From Balamuthia mandrillaris (taxonomy: Eukaryota; Discosea; Longamoebia; Balamuthiidae), in contig JAVKOQ010000068.1 of NCBI GenBank assembly GCA_031835245.1, forward strand, positions 155,954 to 219,953: a stretch of 64,000 nt of DNA, written 5' to 3'. Below, one piece after another: positions 54,734 to 64,000 of this stretch. The notes under the pieces were generated by a model that saw only the letters and a program-made list of their open reading frames with translations, had not been told where the DNA came from and did no database searches. A program made the position numbers and the translations under genes. Position 1 is the first letter of the stretch; each line of letters begins with the position of its first letter.

Positions 54734-55088
54734 AAAAAGTGGCCCATCCATCCACTTTTTCCATCCCACTCCAAAAAACTGGCTTGACAAAGTGAGGTAA
54801 TCCTCCAACCTCATTATTATATCAACTATGTAATGGGATGTCCTCCATTAAAATAGTGTCTTCCTCAAAAGAGGAGGACTTAGGGTTTGTCCTCCTCTTA
54901 TGAGGAGGACTTGGGATTTGTCCTCCCAAAAGGGAGGACTTTAAGTAGTCCTTCTCACTGGAAGGACTACAGCTCTCTTCTTGGAGGGCACTAGCCCTCT
55001 CATTAGAGAGGGCTTATAAACTATGCCCTTCTCTTTGGAAGGGCTTTTTAAAAGAAAGTGGAAGGATTCTATTCTAGGCTTTGCCTAG
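54734..55088. repeat. Array of consecutive perfect hairpins with different stems
   Basis: Hairpins at 54,734-54,760 (AAAAAGTGG stem), 54,858-54,879 (GTCTTCCTC), 54,889-54,910 (GTCCTCCTC), 54,920-54,939 (GTCCTCCC), 54,945-54,970 (GTAGTCCTTC), 54,993-55,014 (AGCCCTCTC; an alternative stem is 54,984-54,999), 55,025-55,044 (GCCCTTC) and 55,074-55,088 (CTAGGC). Stems are 6-10 bp with loops of 3-9 nt (TTAT, AAAA, ATTA among them). All pairs are Watson-Crick apart from one G-T. The second to fourth share a roughly 31-bp unit whose tail is TTRGGRTTT. Confidence 0.9.
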
Positions 55089-55370
55089 TTATGCAAAGAA
55101 ACATATGATCCTCCAACCTCCATATCATACATATGCTTCAAAGCAACAGAATTTCCTCCATTAAATTTATCTAAACAAGTAATTCAAGTAAGTTTTTAAA
55201 ATAAAAGCTTCAGTACCCAATTTCCATTCTAGTTCCTATAGAATGTGTATCTATTTGCATGTTTTCATTCATATCTAAACAGGTCTCTACTGAGGCACAC
55301 TCTAATTCCATTGGTGCTAATTGAGGTGTAATAAACAATGAAGAAAGACATGATGAAGGACAAGATGAAG
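55089..55370. other. AT-rich stretch
   Basis: No gene recognised. Confidence 0.5.
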
Positions 55371-55374
55371 GACA

Positions 55375-55592
55375 AGAAGAAGAAAATAGAGAAGAAGAAG
55401 GAGAAAGAGAAGAAAAAGGAGAAACAAAAGGATAACAAGAAGGAGAAGAAAAAGGAGAAGAAGAAAGAGAAAGAGAAGGAGAAAGAGAAGGAGAAGGAGA
55501 AGGAGAAGGAGGAGAAGGAGAAGGAGAAGGAGAAGGAGAAGAAGGAAAAGGAGAAGGAGAAGGAGAAGGAGAAGGAGAAGAGGAAGGAGAAG
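55375..55592. repeat. (GAGAAG)n microsatellite
   Basis: Imperfect purine hexamers on the plus strand, open in several frames. Confidence 0.95.
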
Positions 55593-55924
55593 ACTGTACA
55601 AAGGTTTGTAATGATGTTGATGAGCTTATTCTTTGACGCTTTGAAGTTGATTGTTTCTCTATTGAAAAATATAACCAACCTCAAGAAAAAAGAGCTGACA
55701 GACAAGAAGTGTATTCAAGAGAATAGAGAAGGACAACGAGTGAATCTCCGACTTGCTTCAAAGTACACCGAGAGAAAGGGAAAAGGGAGAAGGAAGGATG
55801 GAGGATACAAAAGAAAGGAGAGCTGAGGGTCCGGGACGGATCCAACATGAGGAGTCTTGAGATAAGTGTTGGTGATTTTACCAACAAATGCATATGAGAA
55901 AATACAAAAACAAAAGAATTAATA

Positions 55925-57377
55925 AATATAAACAAACCTTTTAATTGTTCTTGACGTTTTTTTCTTTTTTGTAAATTCTTTCCAACAGAATATTCTTCTG
56001 GTTTTGGAACACTTTTTTTCAAACTAACTTCTTTAAAAAGCTGTGTTGAAAAAGTCACAGTAACAGAATAAAGTGGACTATTTAAAGACCACAAAGATGC
56101 TTGAATCTTTCTTTTGCCTTTGGAAGAAAACAAATCATTAGCAGGTTGAGGAGAAGAATCACTTACTATAACTTTAAAATGACTATAATCATGGAAATTC
56201 TTAGGCAGAGCATAATTATAACTTCTTTTTTCTTCTAATTCTTCTTTAGTTGGATAAGAAGGAAGATTATCTTGAACTAATACAGTAAAATCCCATTCTC
56301 GTTTTTGCTTTTCTGGCATTGTTGCATATTTGTGATTGAATAACAATCATTCTCTTCTTCAAAAAGAGAACTTTTCTATTAGACACTTTTTCACATCATA
56401 AGAAGTCCAAACCTCATTTGTTCCTGTTCCATCTGCATTGGACTCTTTTGTCCAGTCTTTTAAGGCCTTGCTAATCATGGAAAAGTGGCCATCACAAATA
56501 TTTTTGCCATGCTGTTCAGAGAAATAATTTACATGGACTTGCAGTGCAACACCAGCATCTTGAGCAAGTTGGGTACCAAAATAAAAAAAGGTCTTGCCTG
56601 TTTGAAAGTGTCCAAGACCATTGTCCATCCAAAGCTAAAGGTTTTGGAGATGATTACCAAGTCTCTTCCAATCTTGAGAGCCAAATACCTCTTGTAAACA
56701 ACAAACTGTGGTCCAAGAATCATGGGTTAGCACAGCTGACACCACATCAAAATAATGTACCCTTAATGGCTGTCCCTCAGCTTCTTGATACAAGAGTGTT
56801 GCTCCAAAAATGGTCCTTTGGGGCTGAGAGTAGAAGTTGCATCCTTCCTCATCACGACTAATGCCCAGTTTAATGTTTTCTTTAAAGTCCATTACAAGAA
56901 TGGCTTCTTGGTCAATGCCCTGTAATTTGTTCTTTTGCTCTTTAAAGCTTTTTTTTTGTTGTTCAACATGCTCCAGATGAGTTAAAAAGTATTGGTACTC
57001 CTCTTGTAATGTTTGGAGTTTGTCAGAGGTGCTGGTTTGATGCTTACACTTGCCAAGAAGGCAAGCTGTAGGATAGGTTTGCCCCTTCCTCTTCTCTTCT
57101 CCTTCAAGAAGCAAAGAGCTTGGGTGGCCAACCTCAGTAAGGCACTGTTGGAGCTTAGTTAAGAACTTAGGACCAGAAAGACAAATGCTACACATAGCTG
57201 TTTGTCAGTGACATTGGGCAATGTTCTTTGGGCAAAGTTGATCAAAGGTGGTATGACTAATCTTTTTCTCTGGATCGGCCTCCTGAAAGGATGCATAAAT
57301 GGCACTCTTTGGTTTGTTCCAATATCACTTTGGGACAACCTATTGATAGGACATAAATATGAGTTAGAAATAAACAA
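55925..57377 (-). mobile_element. Transposase-like gene of the HGK/CD-HF family, copy A
   Basis: The minus-strand frames run from about 57,377 (PFMHPFRRPIQRKRLVIPPL, LINFAQRTLPNVTD) through CSICLSGPKFLTKLQ and a coiled coil, to a catalytic-looking core: ILVMDFKENIKLGI, QRTIFGATLLYQ, VHYFDVVSAVLTHDSW, LWMDNGLGHFQTGKTFF and NYFSEQHGKNICDGHFSMIS. The spacing of the two aspartates and the HGK block suggests an RNase-H-like DDE domain; the family name is not certain. The tail (56,346 to about 55,935) has EWDFTVLVQDNLPSYPTKEE. The frame shifts once near 57,190 and is stopped near 56,640, so the copy is probably inactive. It is related to 27,325-27,775. Confidence 0.55.
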
Positions 57378-57656
57378 AATAGGATTAAAATCAACAAACC
57401 ACTGCAGGTTTTGTCTTTGACTTTCATTGAAGGGTTACAGTTTGATTATCTACAGGGTGGGAATGACTCATACAAAACTAGTGGACGACTTTTGCATACT
57501 CTTCTCCTTTTTTTTGTTTGGACTGAGGCTGGACAGGAGCAGGTAAAGGAACACCAGCTCCATATTTTATTTATGAGTATAAGCACTTTTTCTATTATAT
57601 TGTATAAGTAAATTTTTTTTTGTTTTTTCCTTTTAGCAAATAAAAAAGTTGTCTTA

Positions 57657-58443
57657 CTAAGCCTTGCTTGTAGCAAATGCTTGCTGATTTGGCAATGCAG
57701 CTAGTTTTGTCCAGAGAGCTGGCTTCAGGTCCTTATTTACACAAATTGACAACAGTTGAGACCTTTGTTGTTGTGGTGCTGCATCATAAGCAGCTTTTAG
57801 GCCCTTAGCCAAAGGCTGGAGTGTTGCTTGGAAGAGCTCTGCCTTCAATGGCTGTCCCCAGCGAGTAGCAAGCAATGCTTTAAGAAAGGCAACTTGATCT
57901 CCTTTAGGTAATGAGAACAACAAGTGAATAAACAAGAAAAAAAGAAAGCAGGGAGAAAAAGCAAGGAGGAGACTAGAGGAGGAGAGGAGAGTGAGAGAAG
58001 AGTGAGAAGAAAGGAGAGCAAGAGGAGAGCAAGAGGAGAGCAAGAGGAGAGCAAGAGGAGAGCAAGAGGAGAGCGAGAGGAGAGCGAGAGGAGAGCGAGA
58101 GGAGAGCGAGAGGAGAGCAAGAGGAGAGTGAGAGGAGAGCAAGAGGAGAGTGAGAGGAAAGCGAGAGGAGAGTGAGAGGAGAGAGAGAGGAAAGTAAGAG
58201 GAGAGTGAGAGGAGAGAGGATAAGAGAGCAAAGAGAGCAAGAGTGAGAGCGAGAGCAAAAGGGAGCAGAAGAGAGCAGAGAAGCAACACTACCTCCACCG
58301 ACTTGGTTGATGAGCTTTTTCACAGCACACAGACCAGCCTGTCTTTGTCCGCCTTTTTGTTGTCCAAACAATTGGCTTCCTTTTGGTCTTCCAGGCCCAT
58401 TGCAACAGGTTTTCATCAGTGACTTCCTTTCAGAAGATGGCAT
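57657..58443 (-). CDS. Two-exon companion ORF upstream of the transposase-like gene
   Basis: Exons 58,443-58,293 and 57,901-57,657 join in frame to 131 aa: MPSSERKSLMKTCCNGPGRP, LCAVKKLINQVGGG, then DQVAFLKALLATRWGQPLKA and SQLLSICVNKDLKPALWTKL. It is helical, basic and free of stops. The 391-bp intron is almost entirely a GAGAGC/GAGGAGAGC purine repeat on the plus strand, pyrimidine in the sense direction. Its position and orientation just upstream of the transposase-like frames suggest it is the N-terminal region or a first ORF of the same transposon. Confidence 0.5.
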
Positions 58444-58880
58444 CGTGGGGAGACAAGGTGCAAAAGCGGTGCAGAATGAAGTTACAGTGGTTGAATCTTT
58501 TGGTTCATTACTTGTGTTTTGTTTTTCTTTTTTTAATTTTCTTTTTTATGAAGACAAAAATATGAGGGAGGGGTCTGCCCTACTCGGTTTTTTGGCTCTT
58601 TTCCCCTGCCCCTCACCCCCTTCCCGTTGGGAACTTGTCAAATGCTATCTTTCCTTTTGAACATATTGCCATCAATCTGACCAGTCCCTTGCAAACTGAC
58701 TTTATCATCATGGACACTACTTCACAAACTATTGCTCCACAGTAAAACCAAATTATGGCTTTACCAGTCCCTACTTCAAGGTAGGGGCTACAGAGGGCAG
58801 ATCAAGGAAAAGGAGGAAAATATCAGAACACAGTCTCTGGGATTGCACTGGCTGAGGAGCATCACAGAAATGCTAACTGG
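58444..58880. other. Stretch with a faint gypsy-like patch
   Basis: 58,645-58,720 reads IFPFEHIAINLTSPLQTDF on the plus strand, slightly like the start of a gypsy integrase core. This is too short to call. Confidence 0.3.
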
Positions 58881-60185
58881 TCTGACATTGTAAACAAGGA
58901 AGGAAAGGACACTCAATGACTTCAGTAGCATTTGTCAACTCTAGGAACTGGGGAGAAGAGGACTTGGTCAGCTGTTGGGTGGACAGTAAGCAATTTCACA
59001 TTGTTGGAGTGGGTGAACATAGGAGGATAGTTGCCCTGCACTTGGAGAGGTATCAGTGGATGAGTGGAAGGGCGGCTCCAGAGAGGAGTGGCTATGAAAG
59101 GGGTGGTGCAGGGTTCTTCATTCAAGAGGGCTTCAAGGGAAACATCAAAGTGATTCCAGGAGGTACCAAGGTCACCTTAGCTGCAATCAAGAAGAGAATC
59201 TTGGAAGTAGTCAAGGAAGGAAGACCCCTGATTATTGGAGGAGATTGAAATGCCAGGGTTGGAAAGGCTGTAATGATAGAGATGAATCCACTTAACATGA
59301 GAGAAGTGGAGTCTTTTAAAAGGCTGGCCCTCTTGGTGCCTCAGCTGAAGAGGAAACACTAGTGTTTACATTGAGAACTGGAAAATGAAAGAGCATTGTG
59401 GACTATGTGGTAGCATGGAGATGGACAAAGGAACTCAGGAAAAGGTTTGTGAAGTTGTGAAGAGCCAACAAATGGGAGTAGATGAAGTGGAAAAGACAAG
59501 AGAATATCAAGGAAATGCAGATTAGCAACATGTGAAGGATAGTAGCGAAGTATAAAGCAGAGCCCAAAGCAGTTACTGAGCACCAGGTAGCATGACATCT
59601 TTCAAGGAACATTGGGCAAAGCTGGGAAGGAAGGATTCCCCCCATTGGAGCTTGCATAGAGAGGAAGCAGGTTCAGAAGGACCTTCTTAGTCTGGTAGCA
59701 ACTGGCTCAAGAAGGAGAGCTTTCAATCTTGCATGGAGGAAAAGATTAAGGATGGGCAAAGCAGTTGGAATGGATAGATAATATTGATGTGGAAATGATG
59801 AAGTACAGAGGTAAACATGTGCTAGATCAAGGCCATTGAGAACCAAGGCGTATTTCCCAAGGAGTGGAAACAGGGAGGAAATGATTATCCCCTTGCATAA
59901 GGCAGGAAATCACCAGAATCTAGCAAACTATTTAGGTGGAAAGAAATGCAACAAAGCTCCAGAGATGGAACAATGCAAGCAAAGTTATAAACAAGTCTGG
60001 AAATTATGGGCAGCAAGAGCAAATTGGAAGCATGGAAGTTCTTCTGCATTTTATCAATCTTTGGAAGTAATGTAAAAGTGAGGTAAAAGTGAGGAAAAGA
60101 TAAGAGAGGAAAAGGGAAAGAAAGGAATAGTTAGATGATACAAAGTTAGTTTGAAAGCTTATTCAACATCTTTCACTTGTGAAAT
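58881..60185 (+). mobile_element. LINE fragment A: endonuclease end and 3' end, internal deletion
   Basis: 58,916-59,250 encodes an AP-type endonuclease N-terminus and core (SVAFVNSRNWGEEDLVSCWV, HLERYQWMSGRAAPERSG, EGRPLIIGGD followed by stop and NARVG). The central RT is missing. 59,938-60,183 is a 3' UTR that is almost the same as 61,256-61,490. The element belongs to the APE class of non-LTR retrotransposons. Confidence 0.65.
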
Positions 60186-61490
60186 ATCATAACAATTGGG
60201 AAAGCATTGATGTGGTGAGAGGAAAGTTGTGAGTAGTAGAGGAGAAGGAAAGAGGAGATAATGCAAGGAATATTTGCTTGCTATTTGCAGATGATATGGC
60301 AGTGATGATCAGCAATCCTTTTGAGCTTCAAAGAAGACTGAATGTGGCTGAATGCTCTGAGACTTTAGTTCAATGCAAAGAAATCAGTGGTGCTAGTACA
60401 AGGAAAGAAGGCTTGCTTCCAAGAGTGGAGACTTAAGGAAGAGGCTATGAAACGTGTAAAGGAGGGCAAGTACCTAAGACCTCTGTTTGAAGAAAGTGGT
60501 GAGTGGACAACCCATGCCAACAAGGAAAGGATCACCAAGGCCAAGCCTTAGGCAGCAGGGAGCCATTGCTCAAGGCCTTGGTACATGCACTGCCCAGATT
60601 TGTGCAGAGGCTATTGTTAAGTCTACCTTGTCTTATGAACTACACAGCAAGAAGTGTATTGCAAGTTCATTAGAGAACTATGGCAGGGGTTTATTGTTCG
60701 CCATGCTGAGAGGCAAGATGGACACTTTGAGCTACTGGAAGAATAAGCCAAGCAAGGGATGTGGAAGGTGAGAAAAGAAAAGGTGAGGAAAGTGAAGGGA
60801 TGAGTGATGTTGAAAAGGATGCCAAGAGAATGAGGACCTAAACTCGAGTAGCCAGAGAAGGTGAGGAAAGTGAAGGGATGAGTGACATTGCATATGCAGT
60901 TGAAGGAGAAAGAGGAACAAGAGCATGGCTTTGACATAACTTCTTGACAAATGGAAGATGTTTGGTTGGACAACAACAGAGCTTAGTGATTACCAACCCA
61001 AGGAAGGAACGATTGATGAATGCTATTCACTGTGATAGACTGCCCATTGGAAAAAAGTGGGGAGCCATTCAGCAGTCTGAAGAGAACAGTAAGTGCCCTG
61101 CATGCAATGCTGAGGAAGAAACAGCAGAACACTTCCTATTAAGATGTCCAAATCTTTGGGAAGATCTTTTTAGAATCTGGAATGTGGACAATGGAGATGA
61201 AGAACAAGTCAGAAAGCTGATCATTGAAGACTGTACAACAAAGCTCCTGTCGAGTGGAAAGAAATGCAACAAAGCTCCAGAGATGGAACAATGCAAGCAA
61301 AGTTGTAAATGAGTCTGGAGATTATGGGCAGCAAGAGCAAGTTGGAAGCATGGAAGTTCTTCTGCATTTTATCAATCTTTGGAAGTAATGTAAAAGTAAG
61401 GAAAAGATAAGAAAGGTAAAGGGAAAGAAAAGGATAGCTAGATGATACAAAGTTAGTTTGAAAGCTCATTTAACACCTTTCACTTGTGGC
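60186..61490 (+). mobile_element. LINE fragment B: RT piece, C-terminal zinc knuckle and 3' UTR
   Basis: About 60,265-60,310 contains LLFADDMAVM, the FADD catalytic box of the reverse transcriptase. 60,944-61,312 encodes SKCPACNAEEETAEHFLLRC, the CCHC knuckle typical of LINE C-termini, then the 3' UTR. A 33-bp block (GGTGAGGAAAGTGAAGGGAT...) is repeated at 60,779 and 60,857. It is truncated and decayed. Confidence 0.65.
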
Positions 61491-61499
61491 AGCCATCAC

Positions 61500-63500
61500 A
61501 AAATAAACTTGGTGAAGATGATGAAAACTGTCTCTTAATTCATTTCCATCACAGTTGCCTGGTTTTGTACATTTTTAAGTTAATTATGCACACTCAATTG
61601 AAGGAATAACAAAAGGATTAATAATATTCCCAAGTTTAATTTCTTCAGAGCGCTTGTACTTGCAAAATATATCACCAAATCCCAAGGCTCTGGAGTGATC
61701 TGGTCTGTTCTCGCCTTTTGTGCTACCAGAGGGAGGAGCAGAATAGCGGCATTCCACATTGACTACAGCTAGGTTGTATTGGTCGCCTTGTTTGACCTCT
61801 CACTCAAAACTGACTAGATCAAAGCCAGGCTGGGATCCACTACAACACAATAGCAGTTCTGCATAGTCGCGACAGGCATTCTGCCTAAACAAATCGGATA
61901 TTGCTCTGTGGGCGTACTCACTGGATGGAAACATGTTTATGTTGTCAAGCTTTTCCAACGAAATCGGCAGTAACTTGGTAGGAAATTCTTGAAGGTTGAA
62001 TGAATGAAGAACGCATTTGCAATTATTAAGAGAGTATAGCAGGAAGAACCAATAAGAAACGACAAGAAAGGTTTTTTCATACTCATGTAAAAAAGCAAGA
62101 GAGGCCATACCTGATTTAACAGGCAAGTAAGAACTTCCCAGTGAGAATGAAATTGCTCCTGCATAGAACCTTTGGTCAGGCGGGACCCATGGTTATGATT
62201 CGCACTTTCCAACATGCGCAGCAGCAAGTGCTTTACTTTAACTTCAGTAGGCATTTCACGTCGTGATAGAGGGTTAAGAGGAAGCTTGGCTCTCCTGATG
62301 ACGAGAGCATAGTTCCAATAGTCGTACTGGTCTTGGCCATTAGTACCCTAGCCACGCATTCCAGAGAACGAGGATGGCCAGCACAGTCAGCAGTTACCAT
62401 GGACACGCACTGCAAATCTGTCATACGGAATACCTTCCCCTCCGAGGTCTTGATAGGCTGGCGGCAGGAATTTATAAGTGCTCTGGCTGAAAAAGGGTCG
62501 AGTGTTGAAAGATAAACCCATTTCGTCTTTCTGCCTGACCCTTTTCCTTCCTGTACCACAGGAACCAGGTCCAGGGTGGTCACAAATGAGAAAAATTGTT
62601 CCACACGGTCCAAAACTAGTTAGCAAGATGTCGGTTGGTCACAGTGTTGTTATAAGTAACGGCAGGGTGTCGGTTAGTCACAGGTACCTAATTCAATTGT
62701 ACTTAGCACTTCCATAGCTCTATCGTTGTTAGTTCTTCGGATCTTTACAAGCTCATCCACGAGAAGGATTACAGGCTTCCCAATGAACATGACAAAGGTG
62801 GCTAATTCCAGGTTCGTGTCAATGATTTTGGATATATTTCATCGAAGAAAGCATAGTAGTCGGATTCTAAAACGTCACAGTAGTAGCTGATAAGTAGCGA
62901 AGTTAAATACGTCACAGCATTGACTGGAAAGAGGATAAACTAGAATTACCTGAACATACGCGCGTTAACAAGCAATACCCTCTAGTAGGGATGGAGGTCC
63001 GCTTCTGGAGGAATCAGAGGCATGCAGCCATTAAAGGTAACAGTCAAGGGTATGGATTCCTTCAACAGGAAGAGCAGCTCAGGGTCTTTGTTGGCAAGCA
63101 TGTAGAGCAGGCTGGTTTTTCCACCTCCAGGAGAAGAATGTGCAGTATGCGGATTGGCTTCTCTAGAACGTTGAGAGTAAAACACACCATGTGATGCAAC
63201 TAGTTTACGCTCCTTGAGGCGAGTAGCCCAACAATTGTAACAATCTTAACGGCTTGTTCTCTGCTGAGAAATCCAGTGTCAAATACGTAGGCTGGGGGAG
63301 TGCAGTGGGCACGGTGAGGTCCTCCTTCCACACATCAGCTATGGATGGTATAGCTGGTTTACTGCCAAGCCAACCCGTGTTCCGCAAAGGCACTGGCAGA
63401 GGAGGTTTTTTTTCTGTCTGTGTCTTCCGGATGAGGAAAGTGGCCAAGCAACGGCCCAACAGGGGAACTGCAAACCAAAACATTGGAAAGGCACACGATC
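61500..63500 (-). pseudogene. Crinkler/RHS-type P-loop NTPase relic
   Basis: Minus strand, right to left: an N-terminal segment with IPSIADVWKEDLTVPTALPQ, a Walker A loop SSPGGGKTSLLYML followed by SIPLTVTFNG, a Walker B strand VILLVDELVK, then WVYLSTLDPFSARALI and ADCAGHPRSLECVARVLM, and a C-terminal part. This order matches the NTPase module of Crinkler/RHS-type eukaryotic effectors, described as derived from transposon proteins and often carrying a nuclease. It looks broken, with several interruptions, and is treated as a fossil. Confidence 0.55.
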
Positions 63501-64000
63501 AGAACAGAAGTGCATTGGTGTTAGGTGAGCTGTGATTTTTTAAAGTACCACAAAAGTTGTGGGAAAACAGGGTAGCCCTCCCTCTGTCGCTTGCACGATG
63601 GCCAAGACTACCGTAACATCCGCGTGAGCGTAATCTCGGTACATCCACAGTTGATCCGGCTGTTTTATTGAGGCCCAAACCGCCGCGGCGCAGGCAAGTT
63701 TTCCCAAGCGTCATGGGCAAACAAAGCCTCTGGCGTGGCTGCTCTAATTTACTCGCTTCTTTTCGCTGATGGACGCTCTTACTCGCTTCAACAGCTCCAT
63801 CCGCCAACTCTTCTTAGGGGAGGTGCGAATCAAAGCGAGGGACAAGAACTACAAAGTTCCGTCGGAGGTGCTCTATGCCGTTCGTCTGGCGAAAGACACG
63901 CGACTGATTACTGCCTGACTGAATTATTGAGGGGCATTCCAGGTATTTTACAGAAAAGGGGAATAATAGCGTGACGTGTTATCTTGAGTTTTGAGCGGTG
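63501..64000. other. End of window, possible short plus-strand exon
   Basis: 63,768-63,923 reads MDALTRFNSSIRQLFLGEVR and KVPSEVLYAVRLAKDTRLIT then a stop. It could be the first exon of a gene reaching beyond the window, but nothing identifies it. Confidence 0.2.

Overview
The window is nuclear DNA from an intron-rich, repeat-rich unicellular eukaryote. The evidence is spliceosomal GT-AG introns in every large gene, a mitochondrially targeted PPR protein, NAC-beta, a genuine La protein, an F-box/WD40 protein, Ty1/copia, Ty3/gypsy and LINE relics, and a Crinkler/RHS-type NTPase relic (a family spread among oomycetes, amoebae and other protists). The species cannot be named from sequence alone. 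Base composition is mixed: 54.4-61.5 kb is clearly more AT-rich than the rest. Gene models below were built by hand from reading frames and splice sites; for six genes the exon lengths sum to a whole number of codons, which supports the junctions.

Layout. 0-2.15 kb: the tail of a TKL-type kinase fragment and a Ty3/gypsy fossil. 2.15-4.1 kb: a host gene joining a RasGEF N-terminal (REM) motif to a Sec7 (ArfGEF) domain. 4.1-15 kb: mostly repeats, with a second TKL kinase fragment, a 12-bp array, purine microsatellites, a LINE 3' end, a chromodomain of a chromovirus, a solo LTR, and a pair of large diverged duplications carrying acidic and Ala-Lys-Pro repeat frames. 15.1-22 kb: three well-formed minus-strand genes: NAC-beta (128 aa), a STE20/MST-like kinase with a long tail ending in a membrane anchor (813 aa), and a PPR protein (611 aa). 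22-39 kb: accessory DNA with an unknown multicopy family, a 25-bp minisatellite, an OTU fragment, copia and gypsy pieces, a foreign Calx-beta-like patch, a leucine-rich-repeat fragment, a zinc-finger/transposase-like gene, and about 300 bp of bacterial xanthine dehydrogenase. 39.6-52.4 kb: the gene-rich core: a CAAX-type (CPBP) protease, a 15-exon CLC chloride channel, a Golgi-type sulfotransferase, an F-box/WD40 protein, an acidic protein and La. 53-64 kb: a palindromic DENN-domain fragment, an array of consecutive hairpins, a second copy of the transposase family, two LINE fragments, and a Crinkler/RHS-type NTPase relic.

Two patterns run through the whole window. First, microsatellites inside introns are pyrimidine-rich on the transcript strand and usually lie just before the 3' splice site, whichever way the gene points, whereas repeats inside exons are not. 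Second, short inverted duplications (arms of 20-120 bp, small spacers) recur at least seven times, several of them built from pieces of coding sequence. The most unusual single locus is at 54.73-55.09 kb, where about eight perfect hairpins with different stem sequences follow one another.
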